Translations under genes and position numbers: made by a program
Notes under the pieces: model-generated
The model's input: the letters and a program-made list of their open reading frames with translations, nothing else
Told to the model about the DNA's origin: nothing
Databases searched by the model: none
In this document: positions 1 through 9,179 of the stretch, piece after piece
How the letters are laid out: the number at the start of each line of letters is the position of its first letter
Position numbering within the stretch: the stretch's first letter is position 1
Origin: Parabacteroides timonensis
GTDB taxonomy: Bacteria; Bacteroidota; Bacteroidia; Bacteroidales; Tannerellaceae
Length of the DNA: 64,000 nt
NCBI RefSeq assembly: GCF_900128505.1
Contig: NZ_LT669941.1
Location: 1,548,048-1,612,047, forward strand
Reading direction: 5' to 3'

Positions 1-159
1 ACTGAAATTCATATTGACACTTAGCGGGATACCGGTAGCACCACCCATCGGATCGGTTGTTCCTCCCGTATCTATCTCAACAGAGTTGCATCCACACAGC
101 GCAGCCAATAGGACAACAGCCAGGCCAGTTCTCTTTATTTTTTTATTTGCTCTCATCAT
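1..159 (-). CDS. Fimbrillin-like lipoprotein, N-terminal part only (cut by window edge)
   Basis: Only the first 53 codons are present; the gene runs off the left edge. The start is a double Met (MMRANKK), followed by a hydrophobic stretch and a lipobox-like LCGC at about residues 21-24, so the product is probably an exported lipoprotein. After the Cys comes a Gly/Thr-rich linker and a strand-like segment (IPLSVNMNFS), which resembles the N-terminus of the neighbouring fimbrillin-like proteins. It lies 24 bp downstream of the next gene of the fimbrial operon on the same strand. Family assignment is by context and general look only, because the conserved fimbrillin motifs would be outside the window. 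Confidence 0.6.
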   Translation of the reverse strand, partial: MMRANKKIKRTGLAVVLLAALCGCNSVEIDTGGTTDPMGGATGIPLSVNMNFS

Positions 160-183
160 TTTCCCTTTCATTCATTATTTTAC

Positions 184-1344
184 TTAATCGACCGGGAAAT
201 CTTCTTCTCCTCCGGATTCAAAATCAACAATTTGTACGAGGTTTACATCCAACACCTGATCGGCAATCGTTACAGTATATATGTATTCTTTTCCCCGTTC
301 CCAGTTCACTTTCAGTTTCGTCTGCGCATTACCCGTTTTGTAAATACGATCTTTGTCGGTTGTTGCATCGTTGGGGCCGATAACAAGTTCCATTGCCATA
401 ACCTTCTCCTCCTTTGTCAGAGGAGCAACCAGTCCGTATACCTGTTGAGCGACGTTTTTGAAACCGTCCGTTTCATCATACACAGCCAACTGCTTGCCTT
501 TCCCTGTTTCAGCCAGGAAAAACAAGGTATCGGTAGGCGTTCCACCACTCAATGCTCCGTTTACCAGACTCATCGTCATTCCCGAACCTTGCGGAAAATC
601 CTTTGCCGTAGAAAACAACTTTATTTTTTTGACAAAGTCATTGTCATCTACCGCCGGTTGCCCTTTTCCTTTCCTCACTTTAAACGACACTTTTGCCAAT
701 GCATGATGCATATATAAGGTAGTCTGCCTGTCGGCTTTACTAACCGTATCCTGCACCGGAGTAGCCCGAACGCTCGAATTCGTTGAAAACAAATAATCTG
801 TTTGGTCACAGGTGTTACGTTTCACATCGGTCGCATCGAAAGTCTGACTGGCTTTTATCACCAGACCTGCCACCGTCACATCCGAATCTGTTATCGAAGG
901 AGCTCCCGACAACGCATCCGATCCTTCTAAAGGCGCATAACCGAAAACGACCGCTTTGTTGTTATTCAAGTAAATATCCTTGTCGGCCTTCCAGGTTAAT
1001 TCTCCCGACGTACCTCCTTCTTTTTCGGCAGCCGTATAGGTTGCCGACACACTGCTATTTGCATAAGTCGCATATTTGCCATCGGCAAAAGAAGCCAGCG
1101 ACACATAAACCTTACCGATATTGTTTACACCCGAAGTTCCCACACCGTCATAGATAGCACGGCTGGTAACCTCTGTCCCGACAAAACCCAGATTAACCTG
1201 CATCTTTACCTCCTTTGCTCCGGAAGGATTACCGGAGGAGGAGTCCGGCCCCTCCTCCACCTCCGGCATGCTGCATGACCAACAGATCGCCGAAAGCAGA
1301 GAAAAGACCATCCCCCTTTTAAATAATTGCTTAACCGTATTCAT
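184..1344 (-). CDS. Fimbrillin family lipoprotein (Mfa/FimA-like subunit)
   Basis: 386 aa. The signal peptide ends at a weak lipobox (CWSC, lipid Cys24). A TSRA motif at residues 60-63 sits where type V fimbrial precursors are cut by an Arg/Lys-specific protease in Porphyromonas, so Arg62 is a plausible maturation site. The middle carries the motif HHALAKVSFKV, the family form of H-x-L-x-x-[LV]-x-F shared by five neighbouring proteins, and the C-terminus has strand-rich WERGKEYIYTVTI. Such subunits are exported as lipoproteins, processed at the cell surface and polymerised by donor-strand exchange. It is the seventh gene downstream of the DUF3575 gene, 8 bp from the gene before it, so translation is probably coupled. 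Which subunit role it has (stalk, tip, accessory) cannot be told. Confidence 0.82.
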   Translation of the reverse strand: MNTVKQLFKRGMVFSLLSAICWSCSMPEVEEGPDSSSGNPSGAKEVKMQVNLGFVGTEVTSRAIYDGVGTSGVNNIGKVYVSLASFADGKYATYANSSVSATYTAAEKEGGTSGELTWKADKDIYLNNNKAVVFGYAPLEGSDALSGAPSITDSDVTVAGLVIKASQTFDATDVKRNTCDQTDYLFSTNSSVRATPVQDTVSKADRQTTLYMHHALAKVSFKVRKGKGQPAVDDNDFVKKIKLFSTAKDFPQGSGMTMSLVNGALSGGTPTDTLFFLAETGKGKQLAVYDETDGFKNVAQQVYGLVAPLTKEEKVMAMELVIGPNDATTDKDRIYKTGNAQTKLKVNWERGKEYIYTVTIADQVLDVNLVQIVDFESGGEEDFPVD

Positions 1345-1351
1345 TCAGCTA

Positions 1352-2779
1352 TTATAAATCGATTACTTCATCTATTTCAACCGATTCCCAATCTGCAACC
1401 TTCACATCGACAACGCTCAGGCCTTTTTTAGACACACTGAAAGTATAGATGTAGTTTTTATTGGGTAACCAACCGCTATTACCATCAGCATCCGTAGGTA
1501 CAGGTAAAATAGCTTCCAACGGGAATGTATTACTTGAACTCGGCTCAGCAATCTGGAACTCCACTTTTACCGAATTTTCTGCCAGATCTGCGATCGGATA
1601 AACCAATGTACTGATATAGTTGGCCGCAGCACGACCATCTACCTCCGGAGCAGTGTACAAGTAAGTAAGTTTTGACGCCTTTTCCGCAGTTCCGAACGGA
1701 TCTTTAGAACCGGTTGCACGCGCTCTGATCAGATAATAATCTTTCAATGTACGGGTAAGATCCTCTCCTGTAGCAGTCTCCGTATTGATAACATCCGTTG
1801 CTGTCGCATCGTCATTACTTATTTTCATTGTTGCATCGCCTACTTTGAATACACCGCTACCCGGTGTTACATTCGAGATTTTGAAAGAGGCAACCGAACC
1901 TAATGTCGAAGCATTCGGAGTTGTCCCTGTGGGAGCTTTCGCTACCAGATCCTTATCGTACAAACGGAATGTCACCATAGAAAGCGCATGCTTCATCGAC
2001 AATGCGATGCTATTGCCCGGATTCGTTTCATCCGTGTTATTCGGACTGGCAGGAGCCGTAACAACACCATCGGCACCCGGATTGGAACCATTGTTTACCA
2101 AACGTCCATAACCATCATCCGGTCTGAAATACAAATAATCGATTTCGTCAGTCGATATATTCACCGGATTCTTGGTCTTATTATCCGCCCAGGATGTAGC
2201 AAACGATTTGGCGGCATTAGCAACCGATCCATCTATCGGAGTTGCAGTTGTAGCAGAAACTGCAACCGGATAAGTAACCGCTCCGTCAGCAATAGTCGCC
2301 TTCTTACGGCCGCTACTTGCTGCTTTATCATAAGGATAATAGGCAAAAATCTTTCCGGGGTTCTTGTCCAGATAAAAAGGTTTTACTTTTTCTGTAGTAC
2401 TACTAGTTGGAAATGTAGCCACCTCTATAGCCTTCCAACCCGAACCGGCAGCATCTCCCATAAAGCAAATATCATAACCCGGAGCCGTGTAGTCATAACC
2501 GATCTGAAAATTCGCCGTTGTTGCCGCATAATAACCGGATACTTCAGCATTAGTGACAACAATACCGATGCCGTAAGCCGTTTTTGCATAATTTTTGTCA
2601 TCATACGTAATCGCAGTTCCGGTTACGGCCGCTTTCGTTTTGTTTACTCCGACATTTACGCCTAATGTCACAGGCTTGCTGACCGGCTGATCTACCGGGT
2701 TATCGATCTCACTTTGCGAGCAACTGGTTGCTGCCATTAAAAAGGTGGTCATGGCCACCCAAGTCAATTCTTTTTTCAT
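1352..2779 (-). CDS. Fimbrillin family lipoprotein, largest of the array
   Basis: 475 aa from the Met that opens a normal lipoprotein signal (MKKELTWVAM, lipobox ATSC with Cys20). An upstream in-frame Met at 2854 would add 25 polar residues and overlap the preceding gene, so I prefer 2779. A TKA motif at residues 48-50 marks a possible protease maturation site. The motif MKHALSMVTFRLYD and the C-terminal block NKNYIYTFSVSKKGLSVVDV, then VADWESVEIDE, are typical of Mfa-like fimbrillins. The extra length over its 300-390 aa neighbours comes from Ala/Thr/Asp-rich loops, as in a major or tip subunit with surface-variable insertions. It belongs to the leftward fimbrial operon. Confidence 0.84.
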   Translation of the reverse strand: MKKELTWVAMTTFLMAATSCSQSEIDNPVDQPVSKPVTLGVNVGVNKTKAAVTGTAITYDDKNYAKTAYGIGIVVTNAEVSGYYAATTANFQIGYDYTAPGYDICFMGDAAGSGWKAIEVATFPTSSTTEKVKPFYLDKNPGKIFAYYPYDKAASSGRKKATIADGAVTYPVAVSATTATPIDGSVANAAKSFATSWADNKTKNPVNISTDEIDYLYFRPDDGYGRLVNNGSNPGADGVVTAPASPNNTDETNPGNSIALSMKHALSMVTFRLYDKDLVAKAPTGTTPNASTLGSVASFKISNVTPGSGVFKVGDATMKISNDDATATDVINTETATGEDLTRTLKDYYLIRARATGSKDPFGTAEKASKLTYLYTAPEVDGRAAANYISTLVYPIADLAENSVKVEFQIAEPSSSNTFPLEAILPVPTDADGNSGWLPNKNYIYTFSVSKKGLSVVDVKVADWESVEIDEVIDL

Positions 2780-2834
2780 CTTTGTTTTTATTAGGTGGAT
2801 CTCTAATGGGATCCTGTTAATTAATATTCTGCCT

Positions 2835-3809
2835 TTAAAGTGGAATAGGTTCATCTATTTCAACCGCAGTCCAGGGTTCTACCGAGACGGCTACTATTTC
2901 TATTTCGCTATTGGTAAAAGACATCTCCACCCGGTGCGAAAATCCGGCTTGCACGCCACTTTCACCGGTATCCGCATTTTTTACTACAAGAGCTGCCGTA
3001 TGTTGGTAACCACCCGGTTTCTCTATCCCAATCCCTCCCTTTTGAGTCGTAATATGCAAAATCAGCGGATAGCGTTCGGTTCCTGCTTCCTGCGTAGGAA
3101 CCAGAATACTGTCTTGCACAACCAATGATTCCGGGATTGAACCGGGTGAACCGCTATATAGCTCCAATCTCTTGTCTTCGCTTGTACAAATAGAGGATAG
3201 CGAAAATGTCGCCGAACTTTCCACTGGAGACAAAACGGGTATTTTATCAGACAAAGTAAACGTCTGTTGTCGATGAATATCCTGTACTTCTATCTTCGTA
3301 ATCGCTCCCCACATATCCGGCTGGTCGCTGAAACAAACAAATTTCAACTGCGTCAGTAAATGACGAAACATGCAGGTCGTAACCGGTTTCGAATACGATC
3401 CGCAAAGCAAACCTGTTGCCATCAAATCCGTCGAACCGTCGGTTATCGTATAAATTGGCTGTTCCTGTACGTTTCCCGTCCATCCGAAACCGGGATAATA
3501 TCCGTTTAACCGGACTTCCCGGTCGTCGTCGGGATAAAACTGAGGCTCGGTAAAAACAATAGGAGTCCGTCCTATTCCACCTATTCGCACAGCCGACAGT
3601 TGGTGCCATAAACTCCCCTGGTCGCTACGGGCAAAACAAACATCCAGATCCTTTTCATAGCCGGAGTTGATCACCGCACGGGTGGAAGTACCGATCGTCC
3701 CTTCCAGATGCAAGGCTTTCGACAGATCCTCATGAGCGGGATCATCCGAACACCCCTGCGACACAGACAAGACAGCCAACAATAAAAAGGCCGGATATAT
3801 ATTTTTCAT
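2835..3809 (-). CDS. Fimbrillin family lipoprotein
   Basis: 324 aa. Signal peptide MKNIYPAFLLLAVLSVSQGC with lipid Cys20, then TSTRAVINSGYEKDLDV. TRA at residues 43-45 is the likely processing site, and the following AVINSGY is nearly identical to the next gene upstream (TKAVINSGYDKKLDV), so the two are recent paralogues. FRHLLTQLKFVCF is the conserved core motif. The protein ends in a WTAVEIDEPIPL tail like that of the 475-aa subunit. The 29-bp gap to the preceding gene fits a single operon. Expected location is the outer surface, in or on fimbriae. Confidence 0.82.
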   Translation of the reverse strand: MKNIYPAFLLLAVLSVSQGCSDDPAHEDLSKALHLEGTIGTSTRAVINSGYEKDLDVCFARSDQGSLWHQLSAVRIGGIGRTPIVFTEPQFYPDDDREVRLNGYYPGFGWTGNVQEQPIYTITDGSTDLMATGLLCGSYSKPVTTCMFRHLLTQLKFVCFSDQPDMWGAITKIEVQDIHRQQTFTLSDKIPVLSPVESSATFSLSSICTSEDKRLELYSGSPGSIPESLVVQDSILVPTQEAGTERYPLILHITTQKGGIGIEKPGGYQHTAALVVKNADTGESGVQAGFSHRVEMSFTNSEIEIVAVSVEPWTAVEIDEPIPL

Positions 3810-3838
3810 CTCCTACTATTTATTTGAAAGTTTCAATA

Positions 3839-4819
3839 TCAGTTACCCGGTTTGACTACCGTACTCGTACTGCTTCCCGGACTCCACGGAGCAATATCGG
3901 CTTCAATTACAATCTCACCGTCCGACGAAAAGATCAAAGTGATAAGGTGGGCATATCCTTCCTTCACTCCTTCACGGATATTGTTGATTGTAATCTTTTT
4001 AGCAGTATTCATCTGACGGGGATTATCAGGATTGGTTCCATCGTAGGCAGTCAGCACATCCAGCGTAATCGGTAAAGAAGGAGTACCCAGATTTTCTTCC
4101 GGATAGATCATGCAATAACCGATCACAGGATTTTCTTCTTTTGCCGTTACAATCTTCGACGGACAGTTGAAAAAAGACAATGACTGCTTCGATACACTAC
4201 CGTTGATTTCCAGAGTCGTCTCAACATTGGCCGGAAGCACGTTCAGCTTAAGATTAACAGGCTGATCATTCACCTTTACCGATTTAATATCGCCCCATGA
4301 CTTGATCGCTTCCGTCGATCCCACACATTTGATCTGTAGTTGGGTTAGTTTATGATTGAAAATAAAAGGCTTAAATGGATTATCCTTATCGGCAGTCTGA
4401 CATTCGGTAGCCATCAGATCCATATCCCCGTCGATAGTGTAAGCGATCGGAGAAGAGACATTTCCATTTACTACCGGACGCGGATATATACCGACCATTT
4501 TCGTCTGCGTACTTGCATAAGAAGCATACGTCAATGTTTCTTCGCCGAAAGTAACGAGCTGGTTGCCTTCACCGGCCATACGAGTTCCATCATACCAGTT
4601 CGTAAAACTGTTCCCATTGCCTTGCAGATAACCAAACATTACATCCAGCTTCTTATCGTATCCGGAGTTAATTACTGCTTTTGTTTCAGCATCGGCCAAT
4701 CCGGCACTGACCTCGATAGCCGCACTTGCCGATGTACCGGCTTCTGTTTCATCATTACTGCAACTTGCCAACGAAAAAGTGGCAAGTAAGCCCATTATCA
4801 AATAATTGTTTGTTTTCAT
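3839..4819 (-). CDS. Fimbrillin family lipoprotein
   Basis: 326 aa. MKTNNYLIMGLLATFSLASC has lipid Cys20. ETKAVINSGYDKKLDV at about residues 45-60 contains the predicted Lys-cleavage site (T46 K47 A48). FNHKLTQLQIKC is the family core motif, followed by a Ser/Pro/Val-rich C-terminal tail (APWSPGSSTSTVVKPGN). It is a close paralogue of the 324-aa protein that follows it, notably around the processing site and the IREGVKEGYAHLITLIF block, which also recurs in the 307-aa protein. A tandem duplication is the simplest origin. Its own function within the fibre is unknown. Confidence 0.83.
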   Translation of the reverse strand: MKTNNYLIMGLLATFSLASCSNDETEAGTSASAAIEVSAGLADAETKAVINSGYDKKLDVMFGYLQGNGNSFTNWYDGTRMAGEGNQLVTFGEETLTYASYASTQTKMVGIYPRPVVNGNVSSPIAYTIDGDMDLMATECQTADKDNPFKPFIFNHKLTQLQIKCVGSTEAIKSWGDIKSVKVNDQPVNLKLNVLPANVETTLEINGSVSKQSLSFFNCPSKIVTAKEENPVIGYCMIYPEENLGTPSLPITLDVLTAYDGTNPDNPRQMNTAKKITINNIREGVKEGYAHLITLIFSSDGEIVIEADIAPWSPGSSTSTVVKPGN

Positions 4820-4851
4820 AAAAACAGGTATTTATAAATTATATACTATAA

Positions 4852-5775
4852 TCAATTTGTTATCGTACCGTTACCGCTTTCTCCGGTTTTCCAGTCACTG
4901 ACAGAACCGGTTGCCACAATCACAATCTCATCTCTGCCCTGAAATATCAGGTTGATCGAATGGGCATAGCCTTTTTTCACATCCAGTGGAGTTTTGCCAT
5001 CAGACACATTATTTATTGTAATCTCGTTGCTACTGTTTCCGTCAGTGTAATACACTTTAATTTTCAGAGCATCCATCGAACCGATCATCAATGGAGAGCC
5101 TACTGCTTCCAGATTGGAGGTCAACACATATTGGGCAATCCCCGGAACCTCAGGTTTTACCGATTTGTCCTCATAAACGATCTTTCCGTCAGCAATCGTC
5201 ATCGAAGAAGGGTACTGCCCGTCGATGATTTCTATTTTCGAGATGGCTTTATCGATGTTATTACGTAAAAATTCGGCTGTTGCCTGCACACGGAAATTAA
5301 GTTGCGTCAGCTTATGACCGAAAGTAAAAGGAGAAGAGATAGGGGTTTGCTTGCTACCATATACGATCCCGCCATACATCACATCTTCCGTACCAGTTTT
5401 ATTAAACTGTACGATACCATTCTCAGATGGGATGTTGGGATGCCAAGCAGCCATATACACATTTCCCCCATTCGGATATACTTTCGAATTATCCAACGGA
5501 ACCCAATTCCCGGAACTCTCCTGACTAGCAGTCAACGTAATTGTGTTTTGCCAGGCCGGCTGAGCAGTCCAGACAGGATAAGCCGAACTTTCAAAAGCAG
5601 TGATAGCAGCAGTAAATTTGTCACCTGTAGTTACCGGCGCTTTGGTGACAGCTTCGCTAACAGTAGCACCCACCTTGATTTCTGCAGACTCGTAGCTATC
5701 CGGCACCCCATCGTTAGAAGAACAAGCAGATAGTAAAGTAGCCAAAAAGGCTACATACAGAGATACTTTTTTCAT
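4852..5775 (-). CDS. Fimbrillin family lipoprotein
   Basis: 307 aa. Lipoprotein signal MKKVSLYVAFLATLLSAC (Cys18). TKAPVT with T44 K45 A46 is the probable maturation site. FGHKLTQLNFRVQ is the fimbrillin core motif. The late block KKGYAHSINLIFQGRDEIVIVA closely matches the KEGYAHLITLIF block of the neighbouring 326-aa protein. The C-terminus is VSDWKTGESGNGTITN. It is the second fimbrillin after the DUF5119 gene, with 36-bp gaps to its neighbours. Confidence 0.82.
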   Translation of the reverse strand: MKKVSLYVAFLATLLSACSSNDGVPDSYESAEIKVGATVSEAVTKAPVTTGDKFTAAITAFESSAYPVWTAQPAWQNTITLTASQESSGNWVPLDNSKVYPNGGNVYMAAWHPNIPSENGIVQFNKTGTEDVMYGGIVYGSKQTPISSPFTFGHKLTQLNFRVQATAEFLRNNIDKAISKIEIIDGQYPSSMTIADGKIVYEDKSVKPEVPGIAQYVLTSNLEAVGSPLMIGSMDALKIKVYYTDGNSSNEITINNVSDGKTPLDVKKGYAHSINLIFQGRDEIVIVATGSVSDWKTGESGNGTITN

Positions 5776-5812
5776 ACTTTTTGTTATAATAATTAATACT
5801 AGTTTGTTCCAT

Positions 5813-6748
5813 TCAATCTATAACGCCAATTCCGTTATTCCCCTTTTTCCACTCCACTACCGAAGTTGATAAGGAGGTAGTCCCGTCTGTTCGGATCGTG
5901 ACAGACAAGAGATAAGAAGTTCCGGGTGCAGAACGGTTATTTTCTTCACGAAACACAATCGGCAATTGTCTATAATGTCTCTGGTCTTCCAGGCTGTCTT
6001 GCAGCATGATTGTCAAACTAAGAGGAACTCCCGGCTGAACCATAACCGTTTCCGGTATCTCCGTCCAGGCTGTATCGAGCTTTTGAAACATATCCCGGGG
6101 GCGGTTCACTGCCATTATCCGATTACTGTCTCCACTGAACAACAAAGACTTATCAGCCAGAGACAAGGTGACTTTCTGCTTTACGCCGTCTATAACTACC
6201 GTACGTAGCTTCCAGCCGTCGGTCATCCCTTTTTCGTCGAGACGCAACCTGAAACGAAGCTGCGTCAGCAAATGCACGAACTCAAAGGATTTCGTATCCT
6301 GCCAAAACATATCGGTCAGACAACCATGTTGTTCTTCAGTCACCATAATATCCTGCTGTCCGTCCATTGGATAAGTAACAGTCATACGATCGGCCAATCT
6401 TCCTTCCGGTACAAATCCGCGGAGATAAATAAGGCTGTTATCAGCCGGATAATACTTTGGTGCCGTAAGGGTAGTACTACCATTCTTTCCTATATATGCT
6501 TTCCAAACCTCCTGATATTTCCCTGATTCATTCCCTTTGACAAAAAATACGGAATCCGGATAGACCGATACCTCCCCTGAGAAGTTTTCAGCATAAGAAT
6601 GAAGTATCAGCTCTTTTTCACTTTCAGGCTGGTTAACATCCACCTGTCCGGAGTTATTGTCATCCGAGCATCCCGCCGCCCCACCCAACAGGTAAAGCAA
6701 CATCATACTATGCAACATTCCATATTTAAAATCCATTCCCCTATACAT
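5813..6748 (-). CDS. Fimbrillin-like lipoprotein lacking the T-K/R-A processing motif
   Basis: 311 aa. The signal ends in LGGAAGC (Cys27, counting from MYRGMDF; the Met at residue 5 is an equally possible start). FVHLLTQLRFRLR is the family core motif, and the end (SVVEWKKGNNGIGVID) matches the fimbrillin C-terminus. Unlike the four genes downstream of it, no T-[KR]-A is visible in the 20-50 residues after the lipid Cys; the segment reads ESEKELILHSYAENFSGEV. If the motif marks proteolytic activation, this protein may stay lipid-anchored, as an anchor or accessory subunit would. It directly follows the DUF5119 gene, the position where an anchor-type subunit would be expected. Confidence 0.78.
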   Translation of the reverse strand: MYRGMDFKYGMLHSMMLLYLLGGAAGCSDDNNSGQVDVNQPESEKELILHSYAENFSGEVSVYPDSVFFVKGNESGKYQEVWKAYIGKNGSTTLTAPKYYPADNSLIYLRGFVPEGRLADRMTVTYPMDGQQDIMVTEEQHGCLTDMFWQDTKSFEFVHLLTQLRFRLRLDEKGMTDGWKLRTVVIDGVKQKVTLSLADKSLLFSGDSNRIMAVNRPRDMFQKLDTAWTEIPETVMVQPGVPLSLTIMLQDSLEDQRHYRQLPIVFREENNRSAPGTSYLLSVTIRTDGTTSLSTSVVEWKKGNNGIGVID

Positions 6749-6770
6749 TATATATATTCTTTATTACATA

Positions 6771-7685
6771 TCAATTACCGGGAGCATCGACTTCGCCTGT
6801 CCCTTCCTTCCAGCCAATGTTGGTAACGACCATGCCATTAATCTCGTCGTATGCTATTTCGAGATCGAGAACAATACGAACAGCCAGTGTTGCTTCAAAA
6901 GCATCGTTAATCGCTTCCGTAATATTCGCAAACGAAGTAATTTCCTTTCCATCAGATGTTTTCAACGTCAAATAGAGATCGATGTCAGTATAACTGCCTT
7001 TATTAAATCCGGAGGCTCCAAACAGGTTAAGGGAAGAACTGTAAATTCCTATTGCATTCGGCTGTGTTCCAAAAGCCATGGAAGCCGACTTCTCAAATAG
7101 CAATTTTCCGGTAGGAATATGGATTTCGGATGAAATCCCGGTGAGCAGGCCTGTCAAATTCTCTATCCGGTCTTCTCCCCCACCTGTTATTTTAATATTA
7201 AGCTCCAATGTTCTTACCAGGTTCACCGGAAACAATTCCTTTGTTACCGCCCTGAATCCTCCAATGTCAGACAGTTCATCTCCCGTACCATACAAATAAC
7301 CGGGTTGAGCCACCTGTATATCCGATGATTTCATGGCAGATACCTGACGGGCTATTCCACGTGCACCTGCATACCCATTATCCATCTCAAGCAACACACT
7401 TTTATCTTCAGCCGTACAAACCACCACTTCATAATTACCTGATGGCAACGTCCCTTCATACCCCGATGATTGTCCCTGGCGAATGATCGGACGATCGGCA
7501 CCGTCTTTATAAAAATAATAAGTCATAACAGACGGATGATCTTTATCCTGCCAGTTCAATAGCAAGCGGATTTTTCCATTCTTCGCCCAGTCCTCGTCGG
7601 TCAGACGGTATGTACAAGCCGTCAAAAAGGCTGTACATACGATCGCTACGACTTCTATACATTGTATATATTGCTGTTTTTTCAT
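6771..7685 (-). CDS. DUF5119-type lipoprotein, probable fimbrial anchor/assembly protein
   Basis: 304 aa. Lipoprotein signal with lipid Cys24 (FLTAC). The text after it, NGKIRLLLNWQDKDHPSVMTYYFYKDG, then PSGNYEVVVCTAED, is typical of the DUF5119 / Mfa2-like family found beside DUF3575 genes. It lacks the H-x-L-T-Q-L core of the structural fimbrillins and has instead a KITGGGEDRIENLTGLLTGISSEI block that recalls FimB/Mfa2-type anchors. It is 13 bp downstream of the DUF3575 gene and leads the fimbrillin array. Likely role: outer-membrane anchoring or length control of the fibre, inferred from family and position. Confidence 0.75.
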   Translation of the reverse strand: MKKQQYIQCIEVVAIVCTAFLTACTYRLTDEDWAKNGKIRLLLNWQDKDHPSVMTYYFYKDGADRPIIRQGQSSGYEGTLPSGNYEVVVCTAEDKSVLLEMDNGYAGARGIARQVSAMKSSDIQVAQPGYLYGTGDELSDIGGFRAVTKELFPVNLVRTLELNIKITGGGEDRIENLTGLLTGISSEIHIPTGKLLFEKSASMAFGTQPNAIGIYSSSLNLFGASGFNKGSYTDIDLYLTLKTSDGKEITSFANITEAINDAFEATLAVRIVLDLEIAYDEINGMVVTNIGWKEGTGEVDAPGN

Positions 7686-7698
7686 CTTAGCTTTCCCT

Positions 7699-9108
7699 TT
7701 ATCTGATTTGAAAACGATACACTAAACTAATATTGAAGCCAAGCATAAAACCTGTAGACGAGAAGCGCGTTTCCAGATAGTTTTTTGCATCTACATTATC
7801 ATAACGATATTTCTTGCCATCATAAACTGAGCGGTAACCGGCAGACAAGCTCGCTTCCGTACAAAAACCGGCACCAAGCGGAATCAGACAGCCCACCGAC
7901 GCACCCAACGAGATAAACCGCCCCGTACGACCATACAGATTATCCGAAGCCTTACTGATCAGATCTCCTCTTACATCGAAATCCCCATATTGGAAAAATA
8001 ACCCGGTATTCAACCAACGATATTCATCGACTGCTAACGGCCAGACCTTTGGAGAGAGAGTAACAGACGATATCGCCCAATGATCTTTCGTTTTATCTTT
8101 ATATGCAAAATCGGCATACATACCGGCCAGCGCCACCGACCAACGTCTGCCAAAATAATATTCCACCTCCAGGTTCGGCATAAATGCCCCGGTAACAATC
8201 TGTTCGTCACCTACTCCCAATAACATAGAAGGAGCTATCGTTGCCCAGGGAAGCAGATTTGTTTTTATGGCCAGTCCCTGTTCCATCAAACCCGATACCG
8301 GTTTCTTCCGTTTAGGTAACGACTGTTTCGCAGAGGCAGACTTTCGTTTTACAACTATCGGTGCTGCTTCTTCCTCCATAAATTCTTCCTCCGGCAGATC
8401 TTGCCGGATCATTTGCTTCTGTACCTGACGTTCTGCTGTTATGATCCGTCCCGTTTCTACAGTTGCCAGCCGATAATCATCCAACTCGGAACGATCGAAT
8501 AACGGATCGGTTATCACATAAATTTCACGTTCATAGCCACCTGAACTACCCCGCGAAAACATATCTACATAAGGTACAGCCCCATAACGTTTAACAGCAT
8601 CAGCTACGGCATTCGGATAACGGCTTTCGCTACAACTTATCTCCTGATTGGCAAACCACGGTAACGGAGCATGAACCTGATAAACATGAACCTGATCGAT
8701 ATAGTCGCCACTACGGTCAATATAGAAAGCGACACATTCATGCGGTATATTCAGCTTCGACCTAAGATAGGCCCGTATTCGACTGGCACGGAGGGATGCT
8801 TCATTCACCACTGCATCATCCGTATAATTATATGAATTTACATGAGCTACAATCAACAGGTGATAAGTGTTTCGAAGCAATTGGTCCCGTGAAGCTGTCA
8901 GCGATTCATTCATACGCTGAAGATAATAGGCATTATCACCATAATCGACCAGAAACAAATCCTTCTCTTCAACAAAAGAGTACAGAAACGATTCCGCTTT
9001 CGTATAAGATCTAGTTATCTGAGCATTTACTCCCGGCACTAACAAGCTACAAAGTAAAAACACACAAAGTACAGTTTTTACTATCCTTCTGGATTTTCGT
9101 TGTTTCAT
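7699..9108 (-). CDS. DUF3575 outer-membrane protein with N-terminal OmpA-like domain
   Basis: 469 aa from MKQRKSRRIV, which starts a clean type I signal (about residues 1-30, ending VNAQ). An in-frame Met at 9141 would add 11 polar residues. Residues about 35-150 resemble an OmpA-like fold (YHLLIVAHVNSYNYTDD, then NEASLRASRIRAYLRSKL, then CVAFYIDRSGDY). A charged linker with a KRKSASAKQSLPKRKK stretch follows. The C-terminal 190 residues are DUF3575 (AIKTNLLPWATIAPSMLLGVG, VEYYFGRRWSVALAGMYADF, ending VYRFQIR), a beta-barrel type. It is the first gene of the fimbrial operon and its start lies about 50 bp from the left inverted repeat of the putative invertible promoter. A role as an outer-membrane platform for fimbrial export or anchoring is inferred. 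Confidence 0.8.
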   Translation of the reverse strand: MKQRKSRRIVKTVLCVFLLCSLLVPGVNAQITRSYTKAESFLYSFVEEKDLFLVDYGDNAYYLQRMNESLTASRDQLLRNTYHLLIVAHVNSYNYTDDAVVNEASLRASRIRAYLRSKLNIPHECVAFYIDRSGDYIDQVHVYQVHAPLPWFANQEISCSESRYPNAVADAVKRYGAVPYVDMFSRGSSGGYEREIYVITDPLFDRSELDDYRLATVETGRIITAERQVQKQMIRQDLPEEEFMEEEAAPIVVKRKSASAKQSLPKRKKPVSGLMEQGLAIKTNLLPWATIAPSMLLGVGDEQIVTGAFMPNLEVEYYFGRRWSVALAGMYADFAYKDKTKDHWAISSVTLSPKVWPLAVDEYRWLNTGLFFQYGDFDVRGDLISKASDNLYGRTGRFISLGASVGCLIPLGAGFCTEASLSAGYRSVYDGKKYRYDNVDAKNYLETRFSSTGFMLGFNISLVYRFQIR

Positions 9109-9160
9109 ATCATGCATTCTAACACTCGGTTTAATTATCATTGTTTCTTATTTTCTTTAC

Positions 9161-9179
9161 CCTTATTTATGTAATAAGG
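9161..9179 (+). repeat. Left inverted repeat of the inverton
   Basis: CCTTATTTATGTAATAAGG. It is the exact reverse complement of the repeat at 9556-9574. Arms CCTTATT/AATAAGG flank the core TATGT. It lies 52 bp upstream of the DUF3575 start codon. Confidence 0.92.

Noticed and set aside
1988..2665. 225-codon plus-strand ORF
   Set aside because: Antisense to the 475-aa fimbrillin gene; repetitive Ile/Arg/Ser composition and no start context.
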